A stretch of 17,403 nucleotides of DNA. Source: CAZOKH01 sp964580315 (GTDB lineage: Bacteria > Chloroflexota > Anaerolineae > Anaerolineales > Anaerolineaceae). This document shows, one piece after another, positions 1-7,359 of this stretch. Under the pieces are notes generated by a model, which saw only the letters and a program-made list of their open reading frames with translations, had not been told where the DNA came from and made no database searches. The DNA lies in contig CAZOKH010000077.1 of assembly GCA_964580315.1 (NCBI GenBank), forward strand, positions 1 through 17,403, given 5' to 3'. The position numbers were made by a program, and so were the translations under genes. The number at the start of each line of letters is the position of its first letter. Position 1 is the first letter of the stretch.

Positions 1-966
1 AAGAAAAAAGATTTGTTCAGGTTCATGCTGCTGTCGCGGCGGCTGGATGAATGCGCCTGGCGGCTGCATCACGAAGGCAAGATCGCCTATCACATTTCAG
101 CCATTGGACATGAGGCTGCGCAGGCGGCTGCCGCCTTTGCCTTGCAAAAAGGGCAAGACTGGGCGGCGCCCTATTACCGCGATTTGACCCTGCTGCTGGC
201 GTTGGGGCTTGCCCCACGCGACTTTTTGCTGGGACTGATGGGCAAGCAGGGCGATCCCGCTTCCGGCGGGCGGCAATTGCCCGGTAGTTGGGGGCTGCGA
301 AGCGCTAATGTCATCAGCGTCACATCACTGGCAGCCGGCCACATTCCGCATGCGGTGGGCGTGGCGCACGCCATGAAACTGCGCGGCAGCCAGCAGGTGG
401 TGCTGGCTGCCTGCGGCGAAGGCGCCACCTCGATGGGCGACTGGTACGAGGCTGCCAACTGGGCGGCTGTGCATAAACTTCCGGTGGTTTTCCTGGTCGA
501 AAATAATCACTACGCCATTTCCACGCGGCAAGAGCAGCAAATGGCTGTGAAAAATGTGTCCGAGAAAGCAGCCGGACTGGGCATGCCGGGCGCGACGGTG
601 AACGGCAACGACTGGCTGGCGGTATATCAGGCAGTACGGCAGGCGGTTGAAGCCGCCCGTAGAGGCGATGGCCCCGCCCTGGTGGAAGCGGAGGTCAACC
701 GCATTCCGCCGCATTCGTCGGATGATGATGACCGCACCTACCGCACGCGCCAGGAGGTGGAAGGTTACGAGGCGCTGGATCCGCTGGCGCACACCCGCCT
801 TGCGTTGGAAAACGAGGGGGTGCTGACCACTGCCATGCTGCGTGAAATGGAAGCCCAAATCAAAACGCTGGTGGATGACGCCGTGCGCGATGCGGAAGAA
901 GCGCCTTATCCCCCGGCTGTGGATAGTGATTATCCCGTTTTTGCGGAGGACAGCCGCCATGCCTGA
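1..966 (+). CDS. 2-oxoacid dehydrogenase E1 component, alpha subunit (BCKDH-like), 5' partial
   Basis: ThDP-binding alpha subunit of a branched-chain/pyruvate-type 2-oxoacid dehydrogenase E1. The frame is open from base 1 (K-K-K-D-L-F-R), and family members begin some residues earlier, so the true start lies upstream of the window; a TTG at 13 is possible but has no ribosome-binding site. Visible motifs: GHEAAQ near the N-terminus, PYYRD (ThDP phosphate contact region), the ThDP/Mg2+ motif GEG (Glu codon 418-420) through to ENN (502-507), and the phosphorylation-loop PHSSDDDDRTYR with its His at 712-714. GEG rather than GDG also occurs in human BCKDHA. One oddity: the MPxHxG-type segment reads LPGSWG, with Ser (286-288) where human and Thermus BCKDH alpha have His. 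Its stop overlaps the E1 beta start by 8 nt, which implies translational coupling. The family call is secure; the substrate is unknown, and the partner subunits lack catalytic residues. Confidence 0.9.
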   Translation, partial: KKKDLFRFMLLSRRLDECAWRLHHEGKIAYHISAIGHEAAQAAAAFALQKGQDWAAPYYRDLTLLLALGLAPRDFLLGLMGKQGDPASGGRQLPGSWGLRSANVISVTSLAAGHIPHAVGVAHAMKLRGSQQVVLAACGEGATSMGDWYEAANWAAVHKLPVVFLVENNHYAISTRQEQQMAVKNVSEKAAGLGMPGATVNGNDWLAVYQAVRQAVEAARRGDGPALVEAEVNRIPPHSSDDDDRTYRTRQEVEGYEALDPLAHTRLALENEGVLTTAMLREMEAQIKTLVDDAVRDAEEAPYPPAVDSDYPVFAEDSRHA

Positions 967-1963
967 GACAGATGAAAAAATGGATACCGTGACCCTGGTG
1001 GAAGCCATTCGACAGGCGTTGGATGAAGAAATGGTGCGCGATGAGCGTGTGGTGCTGATCGGGCAGGATATCGGCGCGCGCGGCGGCGTCTTTCGGGTGA
1101 CGGATGGTTTGCTGAAAAAATATGGCGCCAGCCGCGTGATTGAAGCACCGCTTTCTATTTCGGCTCAGGTGGGCGTTGCGGTGGGTATGGCGCTGTTTGG
1201 TCTGCTGCCGGTGGTGGAAATCCAGGCGGCGGATATCCTGGCATACGGCTTTCATCAAATCGTCAACGAAGCCGCCCGCATGTGTTACCGGTCCAACGGC
1301 GTATGGCAGGCTCCGCTGGTGATTCGTGCGCCCTATGGCGGCGGCGTGGGCGGCGGTTTGTATGAATCGCAGAGCGTGGAAGCCTTTTTCACGCACGTGC
1401 CGGGGTTGAAGGTAGTCATTCCTTCCTCGTCCTACGACGCCAAAGGGCTGTTGAAGGCGGCCATCCGCGACCCCAACCCGGTGCTATTCCTTGAATCGCG
1501 CAAAGGCTACCGCAACCTGCGCGGGAAATTGCCCGGAGGCGACTTTTTTGTAACCATCGGTTCGGCGCGGGTTTCGCGTCCCGGCAAAGACCTGTCGGTT
1601 TATGCCTACGGCATGATGCACACCTATGTGCTGCGGGCGGCTGAACTGGCCGCCCGGCGCGGCGTGGAAGCCGAGGTGGTCGATTTGCGCACCCTGGCCC
1701 CATTGGACCGCGAAACCGTTTTAACCTCGGTGCAAAAGACCGGCAAGGCGCTGATTGTGCACGAAGATAATTTGACCGGCGGCTATGGGGCAGAACTGGC
1801 GGCAATGATCGCTGAAGAAGCTTTCACATCACTGGATGCCCCTGTGCGGCGGCTGGCGACTTCTGACTCGCCGGCGGCTCCCTTCAGCCGTTCGTTGCAG
1901 GAAAACTTTTACCTGACGCCGGAGAAGATTGCCGCTGCCATACTTTCACTGGCAGCTTATTAA
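959..1963 (+). CDS. 2-oxoacid dehydrogenase E1 component, beta subunit-like, catalytic residues replaced
   Basis: 334-residue E1 beta-type transketolase-like subunit that should pair with the upstream alpha subunit. I chose the ATG at 959, which has GGAGGA at 945-950 and overlaps the alpha stop; an in-frame extension to 842 lies inside the alpha gene. The family fold motifs are clear: GGVFRVTDGL (42-51), EIQAADI (87-93), YRSNG (110-114), APYGGG (124-129), GLKVVIPSS, YDAKGLLKAAI and VVDLRTLAPLD. Two active-site positions differ. The segment normally PLAES or PLCEQ reads PLSIS, with Ile67 in place of the Glu that activates the ThDP aminopyrimidine. The segment normally YHSQS reads YESQS, with Glu136 in place of the active-site His. 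Flanking residues align without gaps, so misalignment is unlikely. The protein is probably folded but not a normal decarboxylase. It forms one transcription unit with the alpha subunit and the E2-like gene 20 nt downstream. Confidence 0.9.
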   Translation: MPETDEKMDTVTLVEAIRQALDEEMVRDERVVLIGQDIGARGGVFRVTDGLLKKYGASRVIEAPLSISAQVGVAVGMALFGLLPVVEIQAADILAYGFHQIVNEAARMCYRSNGVWQAPLVIRAPYGGGVGGGLYESQSVEAFFTHVPGLKVVIPSSSYDAKGLLKAAIRDPNPVLFLESRKGYRNLRGKLPGGDFFVTIGSARVSRPGKDLSVYAYGMMHTYVLRAAELAARRGVEAEVVDLRTLAPLDRETVLTSVQKTGKALIVHEDNLTGGYGAELAAMIAEEAFTSLDAPVRRLATSDSPAAPFSRSLQENFYLTPEKIAAAILSLAAY

Positions 1964-1983
1964 TCCCATCAGGAGGAGGAAAT

Positions 1984-3192
1984 ATGCCGACCCTGATTAC
2001 CCTTCCACAGGCCGGAAAACCGGAAATTGACGGCATTGTCACCCACTGGCTGCGCCGGGTGGGCGAGACGGTCACCACCGGCCAGCCGCTGCTGGAAATT
2101 AAGACCGCCCAGGGCATGGTGATTGTGCCCAGCCCGGTGAGCGGAGTGCTGCTGCGCACCATGTTATCGGTGGGCGCCAGGGCAGGCAGCGGCACACCCC
2201 TGGCATGGGTGGGCAGTCCCGGCGAAGAGGCGCCGCTGGATTTGCCATCCTTTGTCGTATCTTCCACAGCATCCGTAGCTTCCGAGCCCGATCCAACCCC
2301 TGCGGTTGTAGAGGAAGCCGAATCGCGCCCGTTCATCTCGCCGGTGGTGGCGCGCATGGCGCGTGAGTACGGAATTGATTTGCACCAGGTGCAGGGCACC
2401 GGTCAAGACGGGCGCATTACCCGCCGCGACCTGGAAGAATTTGTACAATCGCGCAGCCAGGCCAGGCCTGTGCGCACTTCAACCGCCCCTGCGCCCGAAA
2501 TTTCAGTGCGCCCTGCCAGCCGGGTGCAGCCGTTGACGGCTCTGCAAAAACACAACGCCAGTCAATATGTTTTTAGCCAGCAAACGGTGCCGCAGGGTTC
2601 GTTGATGCTGGAGGTGGATTTGCGCCAGGTGCTGGCGCACCAGTCAGCCAACCGCGCGTTGTTCTCGCACAGCGGCGCGCATCTCACCCTGCTGCCCTAC
2701 CTGTTGACTGCCTGCGCGGCGGCATTGCAGAAATACCCGCCGGTCAACGCTTCGTGGATGGACAACGGCGTTTTAATGCACAGCGAAATCAACATTGGCA
2801 TTCAAACCCCCATTGAAGGACAGGGCACCATCATCCCGGTGCTGCGCGGCGTCAATGAGATGACCTTGCTGGCGCTGGCGCGCGCCGCGCAAGATTTGCA
2901 GGAACGCGCATTGCAGCGTGATTTGAAAGCCGCAGAATTAAAAGGGGGAACTTTCAGTGTGTTTTACCGCGAGGACGGCGCCGCTCTGGCGCATTTCCCG
3001 CTGGTGAACCCGCCCGAATGCGCCGCATTGTGCCTGGGGGCGGTGCGCCAGCGCCCGGTGGTGGCCGAAGATGCCATTGCCATTCGCCCACTGGCCTGTC
3101 TCTCTCTATCCTTTGATCAGCGCATCGTGGACTTTGGCCTGGCCGAAAACTTTACTGCTGATGTGGCCGCATGCCTGGAGAATTGGAAGTAA
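1984..3192 (+). CDS. E2 (dihydrolipoamide acyltransferase)-like protein without lipoyl-lysine or catalytic His
   Basis: 402 residues with the three-part architecture of an E2: lipoyl-like domain (3-78), Pro/Ala/Glu-rich linker, peripheral subunit-binding domain (about 117-153, with SPVVARMAREYGIDL and GTGQDGRITRRDLEEF), a second linker, and a CAT-like acyltransferase domain (about 180-402). AGGAGGAGG at 1971-1979 is a strong ribosome-binding site for the ATG at 1984. The lipoylation site, normally (E/N)TDKA, reads KTAQG, so the lipoyl-lysine is Gln43 (2110-2112). The acyltransferase motif SFDHRxxDG reads SFDQRIVDF, so the catalytic His is Gln379 (3118-3120) and the motif Gly is Phe384. The GGTFTISN strand reads GGTFSVFY. 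The scaffold and the E1/E3-docking domain therefore look preserved while acyl transfer should be lost. The frame is intact and composition resembles the neighbours, which argues against recent decay. The function is unknown. Confidence 0.88.
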   Translation: MPTLITLPQAGKPEIDGIVTHWLRRVGETVTTGQPLLEIKTAQGMVIVPSPVSGVLLRTMLSVGARAGSGTPLAWVGSPGEEAPLDLPSFVVSSTASVASEPDPTPAVVEEAESRPFISPVVARMAREYGIDLHQVQGTGQDGRITRRDLEEFVQSRSQARPVRTSTAPAPEISVRPASRVQPLTALQKHNASQYVFSQQTVPQGSLMLEVDLRQVLAHQSANRALFSHSGAHLTLLPYLLTACAAALQKYPPVNASWMDNGVLMHSEINIGIQTPIEGQGTIIPVLRGVNEMTLLALARAAQDLQERALQRDLKAAELKGGTFSVFYREDGAALAHFPLVNPPECAALCLGAVRQRPVVAEDAIAIRPLACLSLSFDQRIVDFGLAENFTADVAACLENWK

Positions 3193-3196
3193 GACG

Positions 3197-3220
3197 TGAA
3201 CAGGTGATCAACTCTGTTCA
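3197..3220. promoter_or_regulatory. Inverted repeat between the E2-like gene and lpd
   Basis: TGAACAG (3197-3203) and CTGTTCA (3214-3220) form a perfect 7-bp inverted repeat around a 10-nt centre that itself contains TGATCA. It starts 4 nt after the E2-like stop. No T-tract follows, so it is not a convincing terminator. It could be an operator or an RNA-processing hairpin in the 114-nt gap before lpd. I see no clear -35/-10 pair in that gap. Confidence 0.35.
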
Positions 3221-3306
3221 AAGAGAAATAACCCTTTCCAAATCGTAGTAAAATGAATTGTTGGTAATCCAAATTTATCCACCGATTCGGTTTTGTGAGG
3301 TTGAAA

Positions 3307-4713
3307 ATGAGCGAGAGCGTAAAATATGACGTGGTCGTGCTGGGGGCTGGCCCGGGCGGTTATGTGGCCGCCATTCGTGCTGCCCAATTGGGACTTAAAA
3401 CTGCCATTGTTGAGAAAAAATGGCTGGGCGGTGTGTGTCTGAATGTGGGCTGCATCCCATCCAAAGCATTGTTGAAGAATGCTGAAGTGGTACACACAGT
3501 GCGTGAACGCGCCAGCGAGTTTGGCATCCAGGTCGATAACTTAAAGGTTGATTACAGCGCCGCCGTCAAACGCAGCCGGCAGGTTTCCTCCCGGTTGACC
3601 AAGGGCGTCGGTTTCTTGATGAAGAAGAACAATATCGATGTGTTCATGGGCGCGGGCAAACTAACCGCCCGTGACAAGATTGCGGTCACCGGTGAAGACG
3701 GCAAAACACAGGAAGTGAGCGCCAAGAACATTATTCTTGCCACCGGCGCCTATTCAGCCAACATCCCGGGTGTTGAGGTCGATGGCCAAAAGATCGTCAG
3801 CTACACCGAGGCCATTTTGCAGGAAACCCGCCCCGAAAAAGCCGTCATCATTGGCGCGGGCGCCATTGGCGTGGAGTTTGCCACCGTGTGGAGTTCTTAT
3901 GGAACCAAGGTGACCATTGTTGAAATGCTGCCGCGCGTGCTGCCCCTGGAAGACGAAGAAGCCAGCGCAGAACTGGCGCGTGCCTTTAAGAAACGCGGCG
4001 TTGAATTACTGACTTCGACCAAGGTGCTGGGCATTGAAAAGACCGCCAAAGGCGTTGTGGTCAAGGTCGGTTCTGAAGCCGGCGAGAAAGCTCTCGAGGC
4101 CGACCAGGCGCTGGTTGCCATTGGATTCAAGCCCAACTCGGCCAACATTGGTCTGGAAGCTGCCGGGGTCAAGACGGACAAACGAGGTTTTGTTGAGGTG
4201 GATGACCGCATGGCGACCAACGTGCCGGGCATTTATGCCATTGGCGATGTGACCGGCAAATTGCTGCTGGCGCATGTGGCATCAGCCATGGCTGTGGCGG
4301 CTGCCGAGAACATTGCCGGCGTTGAAGCATCTGTGCTGGACTACCGCATGATGCCGCGCGCGGTGTTCTCCAGCCCGCAGGTGGCCTCCTTTGGCCTCAC
4401 CGAAGCCCAGGCCAAAGAGCAGGGTTATGAGGTTAAAGTCGGTCGTTTCAATTTTATGGCCAACGGCAAGGCGCTGGGTCTGGGTGAGGGCGCTGGTTTT
4501 GCCAAGCTGATCACCGACGCGAAATACGGTGAAATTTTGGGCGCAGTGATGGTGGGCCCCGAAGCATCAGAATTGCTGCCCGAATTGACCCTGGCACAGC
4601 GCTCTGAAATGACCGCGGAAGAAATTGCCCGCAACGTGCACACGCATCCCACCCTCAGCGAAGTGATGATGGAAGCCGCGCACGCGGTGAACGGCGAACC
4701 GCTCAACGGATAG
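3307..4713 (+). CDS. lpdA: Dihydrolipoyl dehydrogenase (E3)
   Basis: 468-residue FAD-dependent dihydrolipoamide dehydrogenase, which reoxidises dihydrolipoyl groups with NAD+. ATG 3307 is preferred over the upstream GTG at 3295, because GTGAGG at 3295-3300 then serves as the ribosome-binding site with 6-nt spacing. All key elements are canonical: FAD-binding GAGPGG (13-18), redox disulfide GGVCLNVGC (Cys44 and Cys49), NAD-binding GAGAIG (183-188), second FAD motif YAIGDV, and the C-terminal HTHPTLSE with the catalytic His447/Glu452 pair. This contrasts with the altered E1 beta and E2-like genes upstream. It is separated from them by 114 nt and may be co-transcribed or independently expressed. 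It could serve glycine cleavage or another genuine lipoyl system in the same cell. Confidence 0.96.
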   Translation: MSESVKYDVVVLGAGPGGYVAAIRAAQLGLKTAIVEKKWLGGVCLNVGCIPSKALLKNAEVVHTVRERASEFGIQVDNLKVDYSAAVKRSRQVSSRLTKGVGFLMKKNNIDVFMGAGKLTARDKIAVTGEDGKTQEVSAKNIILATGAYSANIPGVEVDGQKIVSYTEAILQETRPEKAVIIGAGAIGVEFATVWSSYGTKVTIVEMLPRVLPLEDEEASAELARAFKKRGVELLTSTKVLGIEKTAKGVVVKVGSEAGEKALEADQALVAIGFKPNSANIGLEAAGVKTDKRGFVEVDDRMATNVPGIYAIGDVTGKLLLAHVASAMAVAAAENIAGVEASVLDYRMMPRAVFSSPQVASFGLTEAQAKEQGYEVKVGRFNFMANGKALGLGEGAGFAKLITDAKYGEILGAVMVGPEASELLPELTLAQRSEMTAEEIARNVHTHPTLSEVMMEAAHAVNGEPLNG

Positions 4714-4733
4714 TGTTTGTGGAAAAAGATTTT

Positions 4734-4770
4734 ACAGGGACGGATGAAAAGTCCGTCCCTGTTTTGTTGT
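4734..4770 (+). terminator. Rho-independent terminator after lpd
   Basis: Perfect 11-bp stem, ACAGGGACGGA (4734-4744) with TCCGTCCCTGT (4752-4762), a 7-nt loop and then TTTTGTTGTTTG. It lies between convergent genes and may also stop transcripts from the chemoreceptor on the other strand. Confidence 0.9.
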
Positions 4771-4773
4771 TTG

Positions 4774-6891
4774 TTATGCAAGGTTTACTTGCAATTTGTG
4801 GTGTCCATTATTTCCAGGAACAATTTCATCCAACTGGCTGCCAAAATCAAGCTGTTCTGGTTGTGCACCCACAAGCTTAAATTGTGAGCAAATTCTCTGG
4901 AGATTGATCGCCATATCGGACAGCGATTGAGCCGAGGCATTCACCTCTTCCACCTGCGCGCTCATTTCTTCGGCTGAGGCAGAAACCTCTTCAATTGCGG
5001 CGCCGTTCTCTTCGCTGACGGCAGCTATGCTTTCAATGGCGTGGTTGGCCGCGCTGGAACCGGCGGTCATTTGCTCGGTGGCGGCGGTATTCTCTTCCAC
5101 CACCGCTGAGACGGTATTAACGGCGCTAACCAGTTCTGTCATCAATTGCCCCATTTGACCGGTGGCTTCAACCGCACGGGTTGCCCGGGTAAACACGTCT
5201 TCGGCGGCTTTAAGAATATCTTCCAGGCTTAGACCGGCCTCCCGGGCGTTGGTCACGCCTTTGCCCACTTCACTTTCACCGGCCTGCATGGCGTCAACAG
5301 CCTCGGCCACGGTGGTTTGAATGCCTTTGATCAGGCCGGCAATTTCTTTGGTGGCGTTGCTGGAGCGTTCGGCCAGTTTGCGCACCTCGTCGGCCACCAC
5401 GGCAAAGCCCTTGCCGTGTTCGCCGGCGCGGGCGGCCTCAATGGCGGCATTGAGCGCCAGCAGGTTGGTTTGCGAGGCGATGTCTTCAATGGTTTCCAGG
5501 ATGATGCCGATTTGCTGGGAACGCTCACCCATCTCTTGCACTTTGCGGGCTGAATAGCCGACCTTTTCTTTGATGGCGTGCATGCCCTGCACCGTGTTGG
5601 CGACAATGGCTGAGCCTTTGCGGGCGGCTTCGGCTGTATCAGCCGAGTTTTGGGTGACCGCCTGGACATTGCCCGACACCAGCTCAACTGCGCTGCTGAT
5701 TTGCGTGGTGACCTCGGAGGCTTTGCTGACTGCATTGGCCTGTTCCTGTGCGCCGCGCGCCACGCCTTCAATCACGTGCACCATCTGGTCCATGGAGGCG
5801 GCGGTGCTGGTGACGGCTTCGGTCTGGTCGGCGGTGCCTTTGGCAACCTGTTGAATGGTGGATGCGATTTGTGATGTGGCTGTGCCGGCTTGATCGGAGG
5901 CGGCGGCGAGCTGGTTGGAGGCGGCGGCAAGCTGGCAGGCATTCTGCGCCACCGCGCCCATAGATTGGTTGAGGCTTTCAATCATATGTTTGAAGGCGAG
6001 CCCAAGTTCATCTTTCTCGCTGCGCGGAATAACCTCAATGGTCAGGTCACCTGCTGCGATGCTGCCGGCAATTTCAGCCATCATGGTCATATATTCTTCG
6101 GCGGCTGCCAGGCCAATGCCGGTTTCGCCGATTTCATCCCTGCGGCTGATGACGCTCATTTTGTCTTCAAAAGACATGTCGCGGTTGAGGTCGCCCATGC
6201 CCAGGTTGCGGCAGCTTTGCGCCATCAGTTTGAGCGGATTGTTGAAGCTGTTGGTGGTGATCATTCCCAGGGCGGCAGCCAGACCAACCGCCAGGATGCT
6301 TAAGACTCCCATCATCCAGGTAACCCGGGTGAAGTTGCTTTCACTTTTCCTTTCAAGCTGTTCGGCTGATTGCAGGTTGAGGTTTGCCAGGTTGTTGGTG
6401 GCAGACATCACCGTATCACGTGCTGTGGTCACCCGTCCGCCGTCCAGCAGGCTTGCCAGGGCGCGATCGTGCTTGCCCTGGTCTTCCAGGTTGATGATAT
6501 TTTTCACGGCGGCCTGGTATTCAGCCCAGGCGGTTGTGAAACGCTCCAACTCAACTTGCTGTTCTTCAGTCAGAGATGAATTGCGGTATGCCGCTTCGGC
6601 ATCGTGGATCGCTTGAATATCCCCGTTAATACTCTCCAGGGTGGCCGCTTGCTCATTGGGAAGCAGGATGTATTTATAGACATCTCCCCGCATGCGGTAG
6701 AGGTTCTCCTGGATGGTGCCGATATTGTGAACAGGTAACAGTTCATCCTGATACATGGCTGTTATGTTGGCGTTGATGAAGTAACAGTTGAAATATCCAA
6801 ACGCGGCAGTGATGATGAGCAGCACTACCAGCGTGACAAAACTGATCATCAGTTTTGTCTGTGTTCTTTGATTGTTGAACCAGGTTATCAT
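4774..6891 (-). CDS. Methyl-accepting chemotaxis protein
   Basis: 705-residue transmembrane chemoreceptor. The order is a short cytoplasmic N-terminus, TM1 (about 13-35), a roughly 150-residue extracytoplasmic helical sensor resembling a four-helix-bundle MCP domain, TM2 (about 190-212), a HAMP domain (about 213-265), a second HAMP-like segment (about 267-315, with GDLTIEV and KDELG), then a long methyl-accepting coiled coil. The hairpin tip is near 467-510 (IASQTNLLALNAAIEAARAG, then GFAVVADEVRKLA), the CheA/CheW contact region. Gln/Glu/Ala-rich heptads flank the tip. No C-terminal NWETF-type CheR tether is present. The ATG has AGGGAGGG about 9 nt upstream. No other chemotaxis gene is in the window, so it is an orphan receptor; the ligand is not predictable. 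Confidence 0.95.
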   Translation of the reverse strand: MITWFNNQRTQTKLMISFVTLVVLLIITAAFGYFNCYFINANITAMYQDELLPVHNIGTIQENLYRMRGDVYKYILLPNEQAATLESINGDIQAIHDAEAAYRNSSLTEEQQVELERFTTAWAEYQAAVKNIINLEDQGKHDRALASLLDGGRVTTARDTVMSATNNLANLNLQSAEQLERKSESNFTRVTWMMGVLSILAVGLAAALGMITTNSFNNPLKLMAQSCRNLGMGDLNRDMSFEDKMSVISRRDEIGETGIGLAAAEEYMTMMAEIAGSIAAGDLTIEVIPRSEKDELGLAFKHMIESLNQSMGAVAQNACQLAAASNQLAAASDQAGTATSQIASTIQQVAKGTADQTEAVTSTAASMDQMVHVIEGVARGAQEQANAVSKASEVTTQISSAVELVSGNVQAVTQNSADTAEAARKGSAIVANTVQGMHAIKEKVGYSARKVQEMGERSQQIGIILETIEDIASQTNLLALNAAIEAARAGEHGKGFAVVADEVRKLAERSSNATKEIAGLIKGIQTTVAEAVDAMQAGESEVGKGVTNAREAGLSLEDILKAAEDVFTRATRAVEATGQMGQLMTELVSAVNTVSAVVEENTAATEQMTAGSSAANHAIESIAAVSEENGAAIEEVSASAEEMSAQVEEVNASAQSLSDMAINLQRICSQFKLVGAQPEQLDFGSQLDEIVPGNNGHHKLQVNLA

Positions 6892-7359
6892 TTTTTGGAT
6901 CCCTCCCTGTTGGATCGAAAATGAACGGCGGCAGTCTTTTCAAGTCGTCGTATTAAGAAACATTTGATAAAACCGGTTTGAATACAGCCGGTTGGTTCTG
7001 TTCGGTTGAGTTGGAACGGCAAAAATTGTGTTTACGAAAGGGTGATGATCTGTTGAGCAAAAAGCGGGGCGGCGCAATAACCTGCGGGGTGAAATGCAGG
7101 TTGTCTCGGCCGGCGTGAAAAATTGGGTTAAAAAAGAATACAGTCTGGTACTTTGCATGATGCCTGGTTCAATGTGTGTAAACAGATTTCAAACGAACAC
7201 AATGTTGTTCAACTTGGTGGGAATGCCAGGCTTTCTTTTTAACAACGGTGGGTGCAACAAAATGCCCCCTTAAATGTAAAGAAAGCTATCTCTATCATCT
7301 TAGAAAAGGGAAAGTTTGACAATAAATTTTTTGTAAAAGAAAAACAACCCGTTATCGAT
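6892..7359. other. Non-coding stretch upstream of the chemoreceptor
   Basis: 468 bp with no convincing gene on either strand; the short frames here lack ribosome-binding sites and family features. It must hold the chemoreceptor promoter, but no good -35/-10 pair stands out. AACCTGC (7079-7085) and GCAGGTT (7096-7102) form a 7-bp hairpin with a 10-nt loop. The end nearest the MFS gene (about 7260-7360) is markedly AT-rich. Confidence 0.6.

Noticed and set aside
842..958. Upstream extension of the E1 beta frame
   Set aside because: It overlaps the C-terminus of E1 alpha; the ATG at 959 has a proper ribosome-binding site and matches family length.
1..3192. E1/E2 genes as ordinary pseudogenes
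   Set aside because: No stops or frameshifts over 3.2 kb, good ribosome-binding sites, and preserved structural motifs around each altered catalytic position argue for selection on the proteins.
5915..6616. 233-residue open frame antisense to the chemoreceptor
   Set aside because: Low-complexity shadow of the Ala/Gln/Glu-rich receptor; no motif or start signal.
7316..7345. TTGACA on the plus strand as a possible promoter
   Set aside because: No usable -10 at 15-19 nt spacing and no plus-strand gene downstream; it lies at the end of the MFS gene.
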